Below, piece by piece: positions 29,086 through 39,958 of a stretch of DNA of 64,000 nt. Within the stretch, counting starts at the first letter, position 1, and each line of letters begins with the position of its first letter. The notes under the pieces were generated by a model. It saw nothing but the letters and a program-made list of their open reading frames with translations. It was not told the origin of the DNA and made no database searches. Origin of the DNA: Tillus elongatus (taxonomy: Eukaryota > Arthropoda > Insecta > Coleoptera > Cleridae); contig OZ023267.1 of the NCBI GenBank assembly GCA_964006375.1, positions 22,184,239 to 22,248,238 on the forward strand, given 5' to 3'. A program made the translations under genes and the position numbers.

Positions 29086-29126
29086 AAATTCTGGGCGCGG
29101 TTCAACCCGAGAACCTAGTATGTCTC

Positions 29127-29197
<71 letters not shown>
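29127..29197. repeat. (TA)n microsatellite
   Basis: 71 bp with one TG interruption, abutting the Penelope 3' end. Confidence 0.95.
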
Positions 29198-29199
<2 letters not shown>

Positions 29200-30232
29200 C
29201 GAAACCCTATTAATACCCTAAGGTGTTAGGGTGTTTTTTTTAATATGTCATACATTTTGTCTTATTTTGTCATGGGCTTACATTTAAAAATTGCTTTTGA
29301 GACACCCTTGGTGACAGTCGCTCACAAAAATCTATGTCACGGGTTAGATGCAAGACCCACTTACTCAATAGCTGAAAATCTTGGCGGCCACGTATTTTAT
29401 GTGTGTTATTTGTCTAATTAAGATTTTCCCGTTGGTGTTTTAAATAAGGAAATACACGACAGTGCCTACTTTATTAAATCAACTCTAATGTTTTCTGCAA
29501 AACGAGTGAAATGAGATAATGTATGCATCCAGCTTGATTATTTGAGAGAAATGTGAAACGGTGACGCATACATTTAAACTTTTTAACTTTCTTGGAATAA
29601 CACTACGCCAGAGTAACTTTAGAAAACATGCAAATAGCTGCTGTAAATTGTGGAGGTATCCGTATATATTTTCATACCAAAATGTTAATAATATATTATA
29701 ATTTATAGTGTTGCTAGAAAAAGTTAGAATTCAGACTTCTTAATGATAAAACGCCAAGTATAAAGCTTTAATAAGAAATGCGTCTAATGTTTTGTTAAAT
29801 ACATTATTGGATAATAGAATATACTACAAATTAGTAACTAAAATATCGCGGGCAGTCGGGGTTCTCGGCACGGTTCTATTCTCGCGCGATCCATCTAACA
29901 TCTTATTCTGTTTCACTTTAATGTTTTATAAAAACAATAGTTACCAGATTTCACAGGTTTCGACCCATTTCTCATTTTTACCTCAAACGCCCGGATAATT
30001 TTGTAACCTTTGAATCTAAAACTATAATTTTCAGCACATATTTTTTTATTGTTATTATTAGTTAATTTTTTTTTCTTCATAAAATCCATTAATAGAGAAC
30101 CGGCTCGATCAGGTTGACTAAAACGAAATCACCCAGGAAATCAATAAGGAAAAATACCTGCCACGTTTATAATTGAATAGGTGAGTTCGAAAACCAAAAT
30201 CAGCGTTTTGAGAAAATGAATAAAAACCTTTT
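29198..30232. other. unassigned AT-rich region
   Basis: No supported gene or repeat. Confidence 0.4.
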
Positions 30233-30519
30233 ATTGATTGTGGTTGCCCTTACTTGGTGAAACTGGTCCATAATATATACAGACTTGGAGACTACTTCTC
30301 TGGCTTTACTGTTAGGTTAGATGTTCTCGGATGTTGTTCAACGTTTCTGTGACTAGTTTTGCTGCTTGACAGCATTCTCAAGCAGCGAAAATAGTCACAG
30401 AAACGTTGAACAACATCCGAGAACATCTAACCCAACAGTGAAGACAGAGAAGTAGTCTCCAAGTCTGTATATAGTATGGACCAGTTTCACCAAGTAAGGA
30501 CAACCAAAATCAATGAATT
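30233..30519. mobile_element. near-perfect foldback MITE
   Basis: About 285-bp palindrome. gattgtggttgcccttactt at the left end matches the mirror of aaggacaaccaaaatcaatg at the right. The arms contain acttggagactacttctctg and agatgttctcggatgttgtt. The loop is near gcttgacagcattctcaagc. A diverged copy lies at 4725-4965. No coding sequence. Confidence 0.88.
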
Positions 30520-31394
30520 GAAGAGGTATTCTATGGAAGAGTTTGCCCATTTGTATAGAAAACCTTTTAACTTGGAAACCACTTGACATAGATAATCGGC
30601 ATGCATAGAAAAGTTTTAGATCCCATGGTTAGCAATGTATTTTTAATGGTAGTTTTCCAGAAAATAAAATGGACTACCAATGACAACTAAAAGGGGGGGG
30701 GATGGTCTTGTACGGTTTTTGAACTTAATCCTATATATAAAAAGAGACAGGTGAAGATTTCTCATTTATTTAACACTTAAACAAAACAGAAAAAATACAA
30801 TAATGAAACTGTTGAATTAATCATCTAATCATCATTTTCAGCATTTGTGGTTTCCCATGATATGATTTGGTAATAGGATTCCCATACTTCACCTTACGTA
30901 TATCACTACCTCCTTGATGTCCACGATTTTTTCCTTAATCGGAACCGCTTCTTTATATGCTTTACTATTGGGCAGAGGTTGGGCTGTTCCTATGCTCTTT
31001 CAACTTTAAAAGTATGGCGGTGGATACCATCTATATACTCCCATGTTTTAACATATCCCGGATTTGAACCTTCATACAGGAACTGCCTATGGTTTGACAC
31101 AGCAAACGTTTCTTTCTTGTAACCGGTACCTCGAGTGCTACACTTTTTTTACAGTAATCGGCCATTAGTTCTTTAAATCAGTAATATTAGTGTATCGGAT
31201 TTGCTTCACAGTAAATGGTTACATTTTTCTGCTCTCTAGGTACTTGTGATGCTTGTGGCTGATATTTGATGTGATTCGTTTTGAAATATTTTACAAAAGA
31301 GATGGTTGTAAGATTTACACAATATTTAAACGTGTGATAAAAAAATACAGCAAATATACGTAGACTTAGAGACGTTTTCTCTGGCTGCATCAAT
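30520..31394. other. unassigned region
   Basis: Contains a short run of nine or so G near 30690. No supported gene. Confidence 0.4.
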
Positions 31395-31395
31395 G

Positions 31396-31455
31396 CTGCG
31401 TGTCTTCTCTACAATCGGTTTTGCCTTTAACAGGATCATCAGGCAGAAAAAAAAT
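31396..31455 (-). ncRNA. hammerhead relic
   Basis: Minus strand: TCTGC, exact core CTGATGA (plus 31436-31442), TCCTG/AGG stem II remnant, AAAA where GAAA is expected (preceded by C), ACCGAT, T, then GTAGA. Stem I TCTGC/GTAGA pairs fully. The missing G12 should inactivate it. Confidence 0.5.
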
Positions 31456-31564
31456 TATGGCGTAAATCTTACGTTCATATCTTTTATTAGGCATCTACAT
31501 TTCTATTTTGCATAAATTAGTTTCAACAATTTGTGTCAACTTAGTTCAGTTTTTTTCTATAGAC

Positions 31565-31574
31565 AATATGTTAG
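31565..31574. repeat. left target-site duplication of the split SINE-A
   Basis: aatatgttag, repeated at 34407-34416 on the far side of SINE plus inserted LINE. Confidence 0.85.
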
Positions 31575-31690
31575 AGAGCCTCGGTGGTTCAGTGGTAATA
31601 ACGTGTGCCTCTGAACCGAAGGGACTGCGTTCGATCGCAGGGTTCTCCTTTCACTTTTTTTAGTACATTTTTTAAAATTATTTCAACAAC
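31575..31690 (+). mobile_element. SINE-A, tRNA-like head half (interrupted)
   Basis: Starts agagcctcggtggttcagtg with a pol III A box (tggttcagtgg) and a B box (gttcgatcgc near 31632), followed by ctcctttcacttt. The body resumes at 34172 after a 2.5-kb LINE insertion. It would not be a working tRNA, because the anticodon and acceptor stems pair poorly. Confidence 0.8.
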
Positions 31691-34171
31691 ACACCACGAG
31701 GGCTTACAGGCTAAATACTATCGTACCGTGGGTGTCGACAAGAAGGAAAGAGGCAACTTGTTAATTCTGGACTTGAAGGTTTGGTGGTTCGGGGGAGAAA
31801 GAAAAACATGTGCCGGCAAGGAATTCCACAACTTAGAAGTCCTCGGGACAAAAGAGCGGGCATAACAAGATGTTCTATGTCTGGTGACCTGGACAGTAAA
31901 AGGGTGCATTCGCTCTGTTCCCCTGGTACATCTGTTGGGGGCAGCAGGTGGAGTAACTATGGAAGAAAGCTCCTCTGAGCAGTGCCCGTGCAGATATCTA
32001 TAAAAGAGAGAGCGGTCACCAACGGTACGTCGGTGGACATGGCATGGCAGCATTTAGGTGAGGGTAGGGTCACCGATGAGACGTATAGCTCTCTTCTGAA
32101 TGGAGTCCAGGATAGCGAGTGTAGAAGCGGCAGTAGCACCCCAGATGTGGGAGCAGTATTCGAGGTTTGGTCTTATTTGTGAAGTATATAAAGTATAGAG
32201 ATTAGCTGGTGAAAAGTATTTGCGGGCCCGGAAGAGGAAACCTAATTTCTTAGCAGCCGCTTCTGCAATTGATGTGACATGTTGGTGCCAATTCAGATTT
32301 CGATCCACAGAGAGGCCAACAAGTGAAAAGAACTCATTACTTTGAATAACTTGGTTGTTTATTGTGATGGGTCTAGCGCTGGTGTATCTCTTATGAGAAA
32401 GAAAGCAATCCTTTCTTGGGGACGGGTTGTACTCGAGCAGTTTTCTAGTTACTAGGGAATATGCCTCTATTGTAAGATGTCTGAAACCGTCGAGTCAGGA
32501 CAGGAGCAAGTTCTGGTGCGCATTTTTTGAGAATAATTGCTGGGATCTCGTCAAGGCCAGATGATTTCCTGGTATTAAGAGAAGAGAGCATCTTTCGTAC
32601 CTTTCTAGTTTTGAAAATGATATCCGTCATTTTATGCGCGACATTGGTGACTGTTGGTGGTTGAACATTTGGAGGTGGGTTACGAGTAGAATTGCCGGCG
32701 AATAACCAGGCAAAAAGTTCAGCCTTGTCCAGGGCGGTAGAAACAATTTCATCCCCTGGGACAAGAGGTGGGAACGTGCTCTTGCAGAAATTATTCCCAA
32801 TAGATTTAGTAAGAGTGCAGAAGGGTTTTCTGCCGCTGGAGCTTAAGAGGACTTTGTTGTTGATGTGGTTATTAAACCAGTTTTTTGCCTCAAAAAGAAT
32901 GCGGACATAGCGGTTTCTTACGTCGTTAAATGCTTGACGGTTTTCTTGACTGGGATTGTGTAAAAGCTTTTTGTGGGCTTTGACCTTTTCAAGTCTGGCC
33001 TTGTGACAGGATTTAGAGAACCAGGGCTTTTGAGTGGTTGCAGAGATTTTCTGTGTACGTGGAATAAATAATTCCATGCCAGCTTGGATAATTTCGGTGA
33101 CGTTTTGTGAGATATCAGAGGGGTCAGGATGAGAGACGCAGACAGACGCCCATGGAAATGAAGAAAAGTAATCTCGCATTTCGTCCCAGTTCGCGGAGTT
33201 GTAGTGCCAAACGATACGTGGGTGTGATGACTGTGTGACCTCGGGTTTCATTGCGCAGGAAGCAGTGACCATGCCGTGGTTTGAGCGACCCAGGGGAGCG
33301 GCGACTGATATCTTATAGCAGTCAGGATTTGTAGTAAGAAGGATATCCAAGGGATTTGAGCTGTGTGTTGGGATGCGAGGAAAGTAAGTAGGTTGCTGAA
33401 TCATATTGGCTAAAGAATTACTGACTGCAAAGGCCTCCGCTGCTCTTCCTTGTGGATCGGTTTTTGAAGATCCTAGTCATTCCTTATTATGGACATTGAA
33501 GTCACCAAAAAGAGTGACCTCGGAGGAAGGATATTCAGAAATCAGATGGTCGGTTTTTTCAGAAAAGTAGTCAAAGAGCTGGACAAAGTTGTTGTCAGAA
33601 GGTGACCGGTAAATGCAACAGATGAATTTAGGTGCAGCCCTGAGAGAGAGTTTTATCCATAGTATGTCTTTTCTTCCAGCTTTTAAATTGGGGAGTCTGG
33701 TGCAGGGTAGATTACTACGGACGTACGCGCACATGCCTCCATGCAATTTAAAAGAAATAAGGAGCTCATACCCCGGGAAATTAAGCTGATTAGTGGCTGT
33801 TTTGGCACTGATTTGAGTTTCGGTCAGGAAGAGGACTTGAGGCCTATTAGCCTGGAGGAAATGGTGGACAGAGTTCAGGTTAGAATTTAGGCCACATATG
33901 TTCGAGAAGGATATTTTAAATCTTGATGTTGGCGCCCCCTGTACCCCCCTCTCCCGGAGATCCGAATGGAGAGGTATTTTACTTCCGGAATCTTTTGTAC
34001 ATGGAGGAGCCATCATCATTTTTGCTTTTGCTTATAAAGGAAACCGACTCATACACCAGAACCGGAAACGTCCATTGGGACTTCACCGGCCCCTTGATGC
34101 AAGGGGTGGTACCTCCTCGGGCGTGAAAAAATCCTTTACTATCACGTAAAGGAAAAATTCCACTACCACCT
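31690..34171 (-). pseudogene. Jockey-group LINE copy 1 (endonuclease-RT, core deleted)
   Basis: Minus-strand pieces in order. Endonuclease (34019-33477): FSNICGLNSN, FLTETQIS, CCIYRSPSDNN, LFGDFNVHNKEW. The frame then shifts and continues at 33404 with LGRSNHGMV (catalytic SDH changed to SNH), PWFSKSCHKARLEKVKAHKK and RKSSGLDEIPAIILKK. The RT catalytic core, including YADD, is deleted at about 32440-32310. C-terminal pieces follow: AAKKLGFLFRARKYFSPANL, NLEYCSHIWGA, FVPRTSKLWNSLPAHVF. It ends in gtggtgtgttgttg. The copy lies inside a SINE. The clade within the Jockey/CR1/I group is not assigned. Confidence 0.87.
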
Positions 34172-34406
34172 ACCATACTGTAAAATTAACATCAACTGAG
34201 GTTGTGGCATTGTATTTGAGCAAGTTAAATGTCTGCATCTTTCGCTCTTCGGAGGGGGTGTAAAGCCGTCGGTACCATGTCCATGCAGATCCCTACCCTT
34301 CTTACAGAAAAACATAAGTTTAACAAAGTACGCAGGACACTGGGGTGAAACTGCTCCCTGGCGTCAGTAATTGGCCAGAGTCACGGAAATAGACCGACGT
34401 TAAAAA
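34172..34406 (+). mobile_element. SINE-A, body and tail half
   Basis: Resumes with atactgtaaaattaacatc, then ttgtggcattgtatttgag, gccgtcggtaccatgtccat and tgaaactgctccctggcgtc, ending cgacgttaaaaaaa. Together with 31575-31690 it forms one full SINE. Confidence 0.85.
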
Positions 34407-34416
34407 AATATGTTAG
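34407..34416. repeat. right target-site duplication of the split SINE-A
   Basis: aatatgttag, a perfect 10-bp match to 31565-31574. Confidence 0.85.
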
Positions 34417-35044
34417 CTAATAACTCTTATAAGCTGCATAACTTAATCTTTCTGGGTTCATTAGTATTTTTACCAGTCAGTTTTTGTATGTTTTAGATAA
34501 ATATAAATGCAATGTTTTTTCCAGTAGTGCGTTACAATAACTAGTTCATCGTGTGTTGTATTTTGCTTTAATTCATGGTGTGAATGCTGCGTCCTCCAAC
34601 AGCTGGGAAAACAAGATAAGCTAGAACTGTTTTACTGATCTCGCAACTTTAGTCAACTTTTAGATTTATGTTAGAAATATAGCAGTACAGTTATTTTTTA
34701 GATAAATCCATGAAATCAAGGTAAATGTATGTTTTTTAAAGTTGATAGTATCGCGACGTTGCCACTTGCTAAAGATTTCTTTCAATGAGCGTAAATTACG
34801 ACCAGTAGTTTTATGTAACGTCTGTTTTAACTTTTCTTTTTCTTTTTAATATATGGTGCCCGTATAAGGAATAAATTCTCCATTTCGTGCATCGATGACT
34901 GAAAGAAAATCCTAAAGCAAGTCGATTTTCATTTACAAAATTGCCGTGAGTGAAGTATTTGTTTTATACGTGACGTGATTTATGTAAGCGCGATGACGCC
35001 ATCGATGACTCTTTTAAATAGAGATATTCGTCATGGGATTGTTT
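34417..35044. other. unassigned AT-rich region
   Basis: Nothing supported. Confidence 0.4.
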
Positions 35045-37960
35045 TCCAACAACACACCACGAGGGCTTACAGCCTAAATACTATCGTGCCGTGGGTGTCG
35101 ACAAGGAGGAAAGAGGCAACTTGTTAATTCTGCACTTGAAGGTTTGGAGGTTCGGAGAAGAAGGAAAAACATGCGCCGGCAAGGAATTCCACAACTTGGA
35201 AGTCCTCAGGAAAAAAGAGCGGACCTAACAAGATGTTCTTTGTCTGATGACCTGGACAGTTCTGTTCCCCTGGTCGATTTGTTGGGAGCAGGTGGATGAA
35301 CTATAGAAGAAAGCTCCTCTGAGCAGTGCCCGTGCAGATATCTATAAAAAAGACAGAGGTCACCAACGAGATGTCGGTGGGCAAGGGATGGCAGACTTTG
35401 GGTGAGGGTAGGGTCACCCATGAGGCGTATAGCTGTCTTCTTAATGGAGTCCAGGATAGCGAGTGTAGAAGCGGCAGCAGCACCCCAGAAGTGGGAGCAG
35501 TATTCGAGGTTTGGCCTTATTTGTGAAGTATAGAAGGTATCGACATTAGCTGGTGAAAAGTATTTGCGAGCCCGGAAGAGGAAGCCTAATTTCTTAACAG
35601 CCGCTTCTGCAATTGATGTGACATCTTGTTACCAATTGAGATTTCGATCCACAGAAATGCCACCAAGTGAAAATAACTCATTACTTTGAATAACTTAGTT
35701 GTTCATTGTGATGGTGTGAGTAACTGTGTACTGGGTTGGATGTGCTAGAGAAGAGGCCATTGATGTGGAGAAGAAACAAAGTAGCGGCTAAAGCTGAACC
35801 TTGAGGAACTTCTTCATTAATTGGATACAGTTTAGAGGAATGATCATCCACGACAACAGAAATGCTCCGGTTGGAGGGGAAAAGTGCTGTCCAGGTATAG
35901 AGTTTTGGTGGTAGGCCATAGGCTGGAAGTTTATTAAGCAGCACTGCGTGCGAGACCTTGTCGAATGCTTTCACCGTGTAGTTCCATAGAGGTGTTCCAA
36001 GAATGGGTGACAAAGGAAAGGAGGTCGGGAGTTGATCTGCGCTGACGCAATCCATACTGCCTGTCGTGAATTAGACTGTGTTTTTCAAGAAATTTTAGTA
36101 ATTCGGTGTTTATATACTTTTCCATTACTTTAGAGACGACTGAAAGGAGGAAAATAGGCCTGTAATCGCTAGGAGGCGCTTTGGATCCTTTCTTGGGAAA
36201 GGGTTGTACTCGAGCAGTTTTCCAGTTCTTGCCTCGATTGTAAGATGTCTGAAACAGACGAGTCAGGACAGGAGCAAGTTCTGGTGCGTATTTCTTGAGA
36301 ACAATTGCTGGAATCTCATCAAGGCCAGAAGATTTTCTGGTATTAAGAGAAGAGATAATCTTTCGTACCCCTTTTAGTTTTGAAAATGATATTCGCCATT
36401 TTATGCGAGACATTGGAGATTGTTCGTGGTTGTTTGGAGGTGGGTTGAGAGTAGAATTGCCGGCGAACAACGAGGCAAAAAGTTCAGCCTTGCCTAGGGC
36501 AATAGAAACAATTTCATCCCCTGAAACGAGAGGTGGGAACGTGCTCTTACAGAAATTATTCCCAATAGATTTCGCAAGAGTCCAGAAGGGTTTGCTGCCG
36601 TTGGAGCTTAAGAGGACTTTGTTTTTATGTGGTTATTAAAGGAGTTTTTTTCCCTCAGAAAGAATGCCGACATAGCGGTTTCTTGCGTCGTTAAATGCTT
36701 GACGGTTTTCTTAACTGGGATTGTGTAGAAGCGTTTTTTGAGCTTTGACCTTTTCAAGTCTGGCCCTGTCACAGGATTTAGAGAACCAGGGCTTTTGAGT
36801 AGCTGTAGAGTTTCTGTGTACGTGGAATAAATAATGCCATGCCAGCTTGGATAGTTTCGATGACGTTTTGTGAGATATCAGAGGGGTCAAGATGAGAGAA
36901 GCACACAGGCGCCCTTGGAAATGAGGAGAGTAATCCCGCAGTTCGCGGAGTTGTAGTGCCAAACGATACGTGGGTGTGATGACTGTGTGACCTCGGGTTG
37001 CACTGCGCAGGAAGCAGTGACCATGCCGTGATCTGAGCGACCAAGGGGGGCGGTGACTGATATCTTATAGCATTCAGGTTTTGCAGTAAGAAGGAGATCC
37101 AAGGGATTTGAGCTGTGTGTCGGGATGCGAGGAAATTAAGTAGGTTACTAAACCATATTGGCTAAAGAATTTCTGACTGCAAAGGCCTCCGCTGCTCTCT
37201 CTTTGGGATCGGTTTTTGGAGATCCTAGCCATTCCTTATTATGGACATTGAAGTCACCAAGAATAGTGACCTCGGAGGAAGTATTTTCAGAAAGGTAGTT
37301 GAAGAGCTGGACAAAGTTGTTGTTAGAAGGTGACCGGTAAATGCAACATATGAATTTAGTTGCAGCCCTGAGAGAGAGATTTTCATCCAAAGTATGTCTT
37401 TTCTTCCAGCTTCTAAATTGGGGAGTCTGGTGCAGGGTAGATTGCTACAGACGTATGCGCAAATGCCTCCATGCAATCTAAAGGAAGTAAGGAGCCCATA
37501 CCGCGGGAAATTAAGGTGATTATTTCCTGTTTTGGCACTGATTTGGGTTTCGGTCGGGAAGAGGAGTTGGGGCCTATTAGCATGAAGGAAATGCTGGACG
37601 GAGTTCAGGTTAGAATTTGGGCCACATATATTCGAGAAGGATATGTTAGATCTTGATGCCAGCGCCCCCTGTACACCCCTCTCTCGGAAATCCGACCGGA
37701 GGGGTATTTTATCTCCGGAATCTTTTGTATATGGATGAGCCATCATAATTTTTGTTTATAAGGGAAACCGACTCATACACCAGAACCGGAAACGTCCGTT
37801 AGGACTTCACCGGCCCCTTGATGTAAGGGGTGGTACCTCCTCGGGCGTGAAAATATCCTTTACTATGACGTAAAGGAAAATTCCACTACCACCTGCTTGA
37901 CTCCGATTAGTCGCCTCGTACGACAGGCAAGAATTACCTTGGGCCTATTCTTTTAGTTAG
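35045..37960 (-). pseudogene. Jockey-group LINE copy 2, degenerate
   Basis: Same family as 31690-34171, with a longer 5' region. Endonuclease (37746-37150): FSNICGPNSN, TETQIS, YRSPSNNNFV, LGDFNVHNKEWLGSP, and PLGRSDHGMV with SDH intact. RT (36470-35681): RKSSGLDEIPAIVLKKYAPE, PPSDYRPIFLLSVVSKVMEK, QYGLRQRRSTPDLLSF, KAFDKVSHAVLLNKLPAYGL, EVPQGSALAATLFLLHINGL. The YADD segment itself is lost. C-terminal end: FYRYLHGHCSEELSSIV near 35340 and the terminal gtggtgtgttgttgg. It carries multiple frameshifts. The 5' non-coding part reaches about 37960. Confidence 0.87.
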
Positions 37961-38689
37961 TCCCCGGACGTACGTTCGCTGCATAAACGCGTCCTCCAGC
38001 ATTTTTTGTGAAAAAGTAACCTGTTTCCCGAGTTCTACGTTCAACATTGGAAAACGTTTGACGATGTGATATATTACGATTAGGAAATCTTCCTCTATAT
38101 ACCTCTACACTTCTACGGCAATTACCCTAGCATGTCAACTTGTTCATTACCCGAGAATTGTCCAGCCGTTTTGAGTAACCAATTATTATCACAAAAGAAA
38201 ACAAGAAACACAAGACAATAATTATTGTAAAACTTAATAAATTTAAGTAATGTCAGATTTGACAACGACTGTAACCTAGCAACAGATGACTTGCAGAGCG
38301 TCCAAAGCTTCCCCTATGAGACTTTAGTGTTTTATAAGATGTTCAAGAGACATAATTTTGCTTCTATCTCAACTATAAAACTGGTGGTTTGTCAAAAATT
38401 GACCAGAGGAGAAAAATATAGAAAATTTAATTTGCTATAAAATTGATGATCTTTTAACTTTTAATTAGGTTAGGGTTTAAAAAAATCAAATCATTAAATG
38501 GATGACCTACCCTTAATTCACCCTTTTTTGAATTTATATCTAGTTAAAATTTTTGCCATATAACGCCGTTGATAAAAGAAAACCATGTACCAAATTTGGT
38601 TGTTCTATGTTAGGGCACTGTTGGAATACAGCTATTTGTTGTAATTATTAAAGAATCTTCTGAGCTCAATATCTCGCCAACCATGGGCG
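37961..38689. other. unassigned AT-rich region
   Basis: Nothing supported. Confidence 0.4.
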
Positions 38690-38997
38690 CCAGAGAAAAA
38701 TTTTATATAAAAAATCGGCATGTTCTGAGGTCGTCAAGAATTTTCTTTTATTGATGGATTGTATGAGTTCGTTAGCCAGCCCTATTGGACCAGTTTCTCG
38801 AAAGGAAAAAAAATTCGAAAAAAAAATTGTATCTCAAAAATAAAGCTATTTTGATGAAATTTGGTTGGTGTGTTGCCATCGTAGGAACCTCAATACGTAC
38901 GATAACTTAACTTTCCAAGTTTATAGAAAATTGAGTTATGAAAATTTGAAGCATTTAATGAACATTCGCTACCATAACGCACTTACTGCGTCCCTAA
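38690..38997 (-). mobile_element. short-type HINE copy
   Basis: Ends at 38960-38997 with attcgctaccataacgcact followed by tactgcgtccc. It contains gagttcgttagccagcccta and ttggaccagtttctcgaaag, as in 8472-8777 read in reverse. Confidence 0.65.
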
Positions 38998-39958
38998 ATG
39001 AATCCATTGATAGGTTTGTGACTAAAGGTTAATTATTTGCGTTTTACAATAATTTTTCTACGTGAAAATTCGCCACCATCTAGGTTTATTGTTTGTTTCG
39101 TTCTCTTCCAACACAATAGGCTAGAGCTGTGCTCTAGTTTGCTTGTAACAATAATAATAAATAGTGAAAAAAGGCACCTATGGGGGAAGAGTTATATGTG
39201 AAACTCGCTATATCATTAATTTACAAGGATGTGTAATATGTTTTAATGAAACATATCTTGAATCTGACGGAAATTTCACAATATCATCAAGACCCGGGAT
39301 TCAAAAGATACAATCTCTCTGGAGCATTTAGAAGGATATTCAGGAAATATCTTATGTAAGAAAACCACATTTCGTATTTGTACTCTTAGTACATGTTCTC
39401 GCTAAGAGAGTGCAAACGACACTCTTAACCTGGCTGTCTATTACTTATTCTCTTGTTCTATTCTCCATGTTGAATCGACAATCCTCCTTCTAGCAAAGCT
39501 GTGTGTCGTATAATCACTTCGTTTCTTTACACGTTTTATTTCGTAGCCCTCGGCTATTAAGACGTAACTATTATAAGCATAGCCGACAGCTTTTGTTCTA
39601 TATTTAACTACGTTGAAAATTTTCTAGAGACTACTACAATATAAAATTAGGAATCTACAATTATGAAATGCTTCAGAAAGCAGCAAAATCTGCTTGCTTT
39701 TTAACCCATTAGTGCATATAATCATAAAAAATTTGATTTCTTTGTTTTTTTCAGTTTCATTAGTCAAGTATGCCTGTAAATAGCATGCTTCAATGAGTAT
39801 AACAAATAATTTTTGTTTAGTTTTTTTTATAATGGTCGTCCGTTTTATAGGACGCGATGCAATAGGGACTCAAAGGTAAGTTTCAATTTTATGAAATGAA
39901 GATTTATTCAAATAACTCAGTTATGTACATGTTATTGAAAACTATTTTATATGTTATC
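38998..39958. other. unassigned region left of piggyBac
   Basis: ttaacccattagtgc at about 39701 could be a TTAA plus CCC piggyBac-type end, but no matching right end was found. HINE-like attcgccaccatc near 39070. Confidence 0.35.

Larger units (their letters stand above)
28083..29126 (+). mobile_element. Penelope-like element copy, inverted-end form
   Basis: The right part (28463-29126) follows the 48.4-49.0 kb Penelope copy: the tail of its coding region (aacgacatatataagacaag, atctccggcgagatttgggg), then four ~101-bp repeats (ccgctctaaggagt), the hammerhead-like motif, and the end ttcaacccgagaacc. The left part (28083-28460) is an inverted copy of the last ~370 bp with three such repeats. 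The result is a foldback flanked by (TA)n on both sides. Confidence 0.8.

Noticed and set aside
31575..31650. Functional tRNA gene
   Set aside because: A and B boxes are present, but acceptor and anticodon stems do not pair properly and the sequence is the head of a SINE with target duplications.
39701..39720. TTAA plus CCCATTAG as the left end of the piggyBac element
   Set aside because: No inverted counterpart at a TTAA was found to the right of the gene, so the element boundaries are left open.
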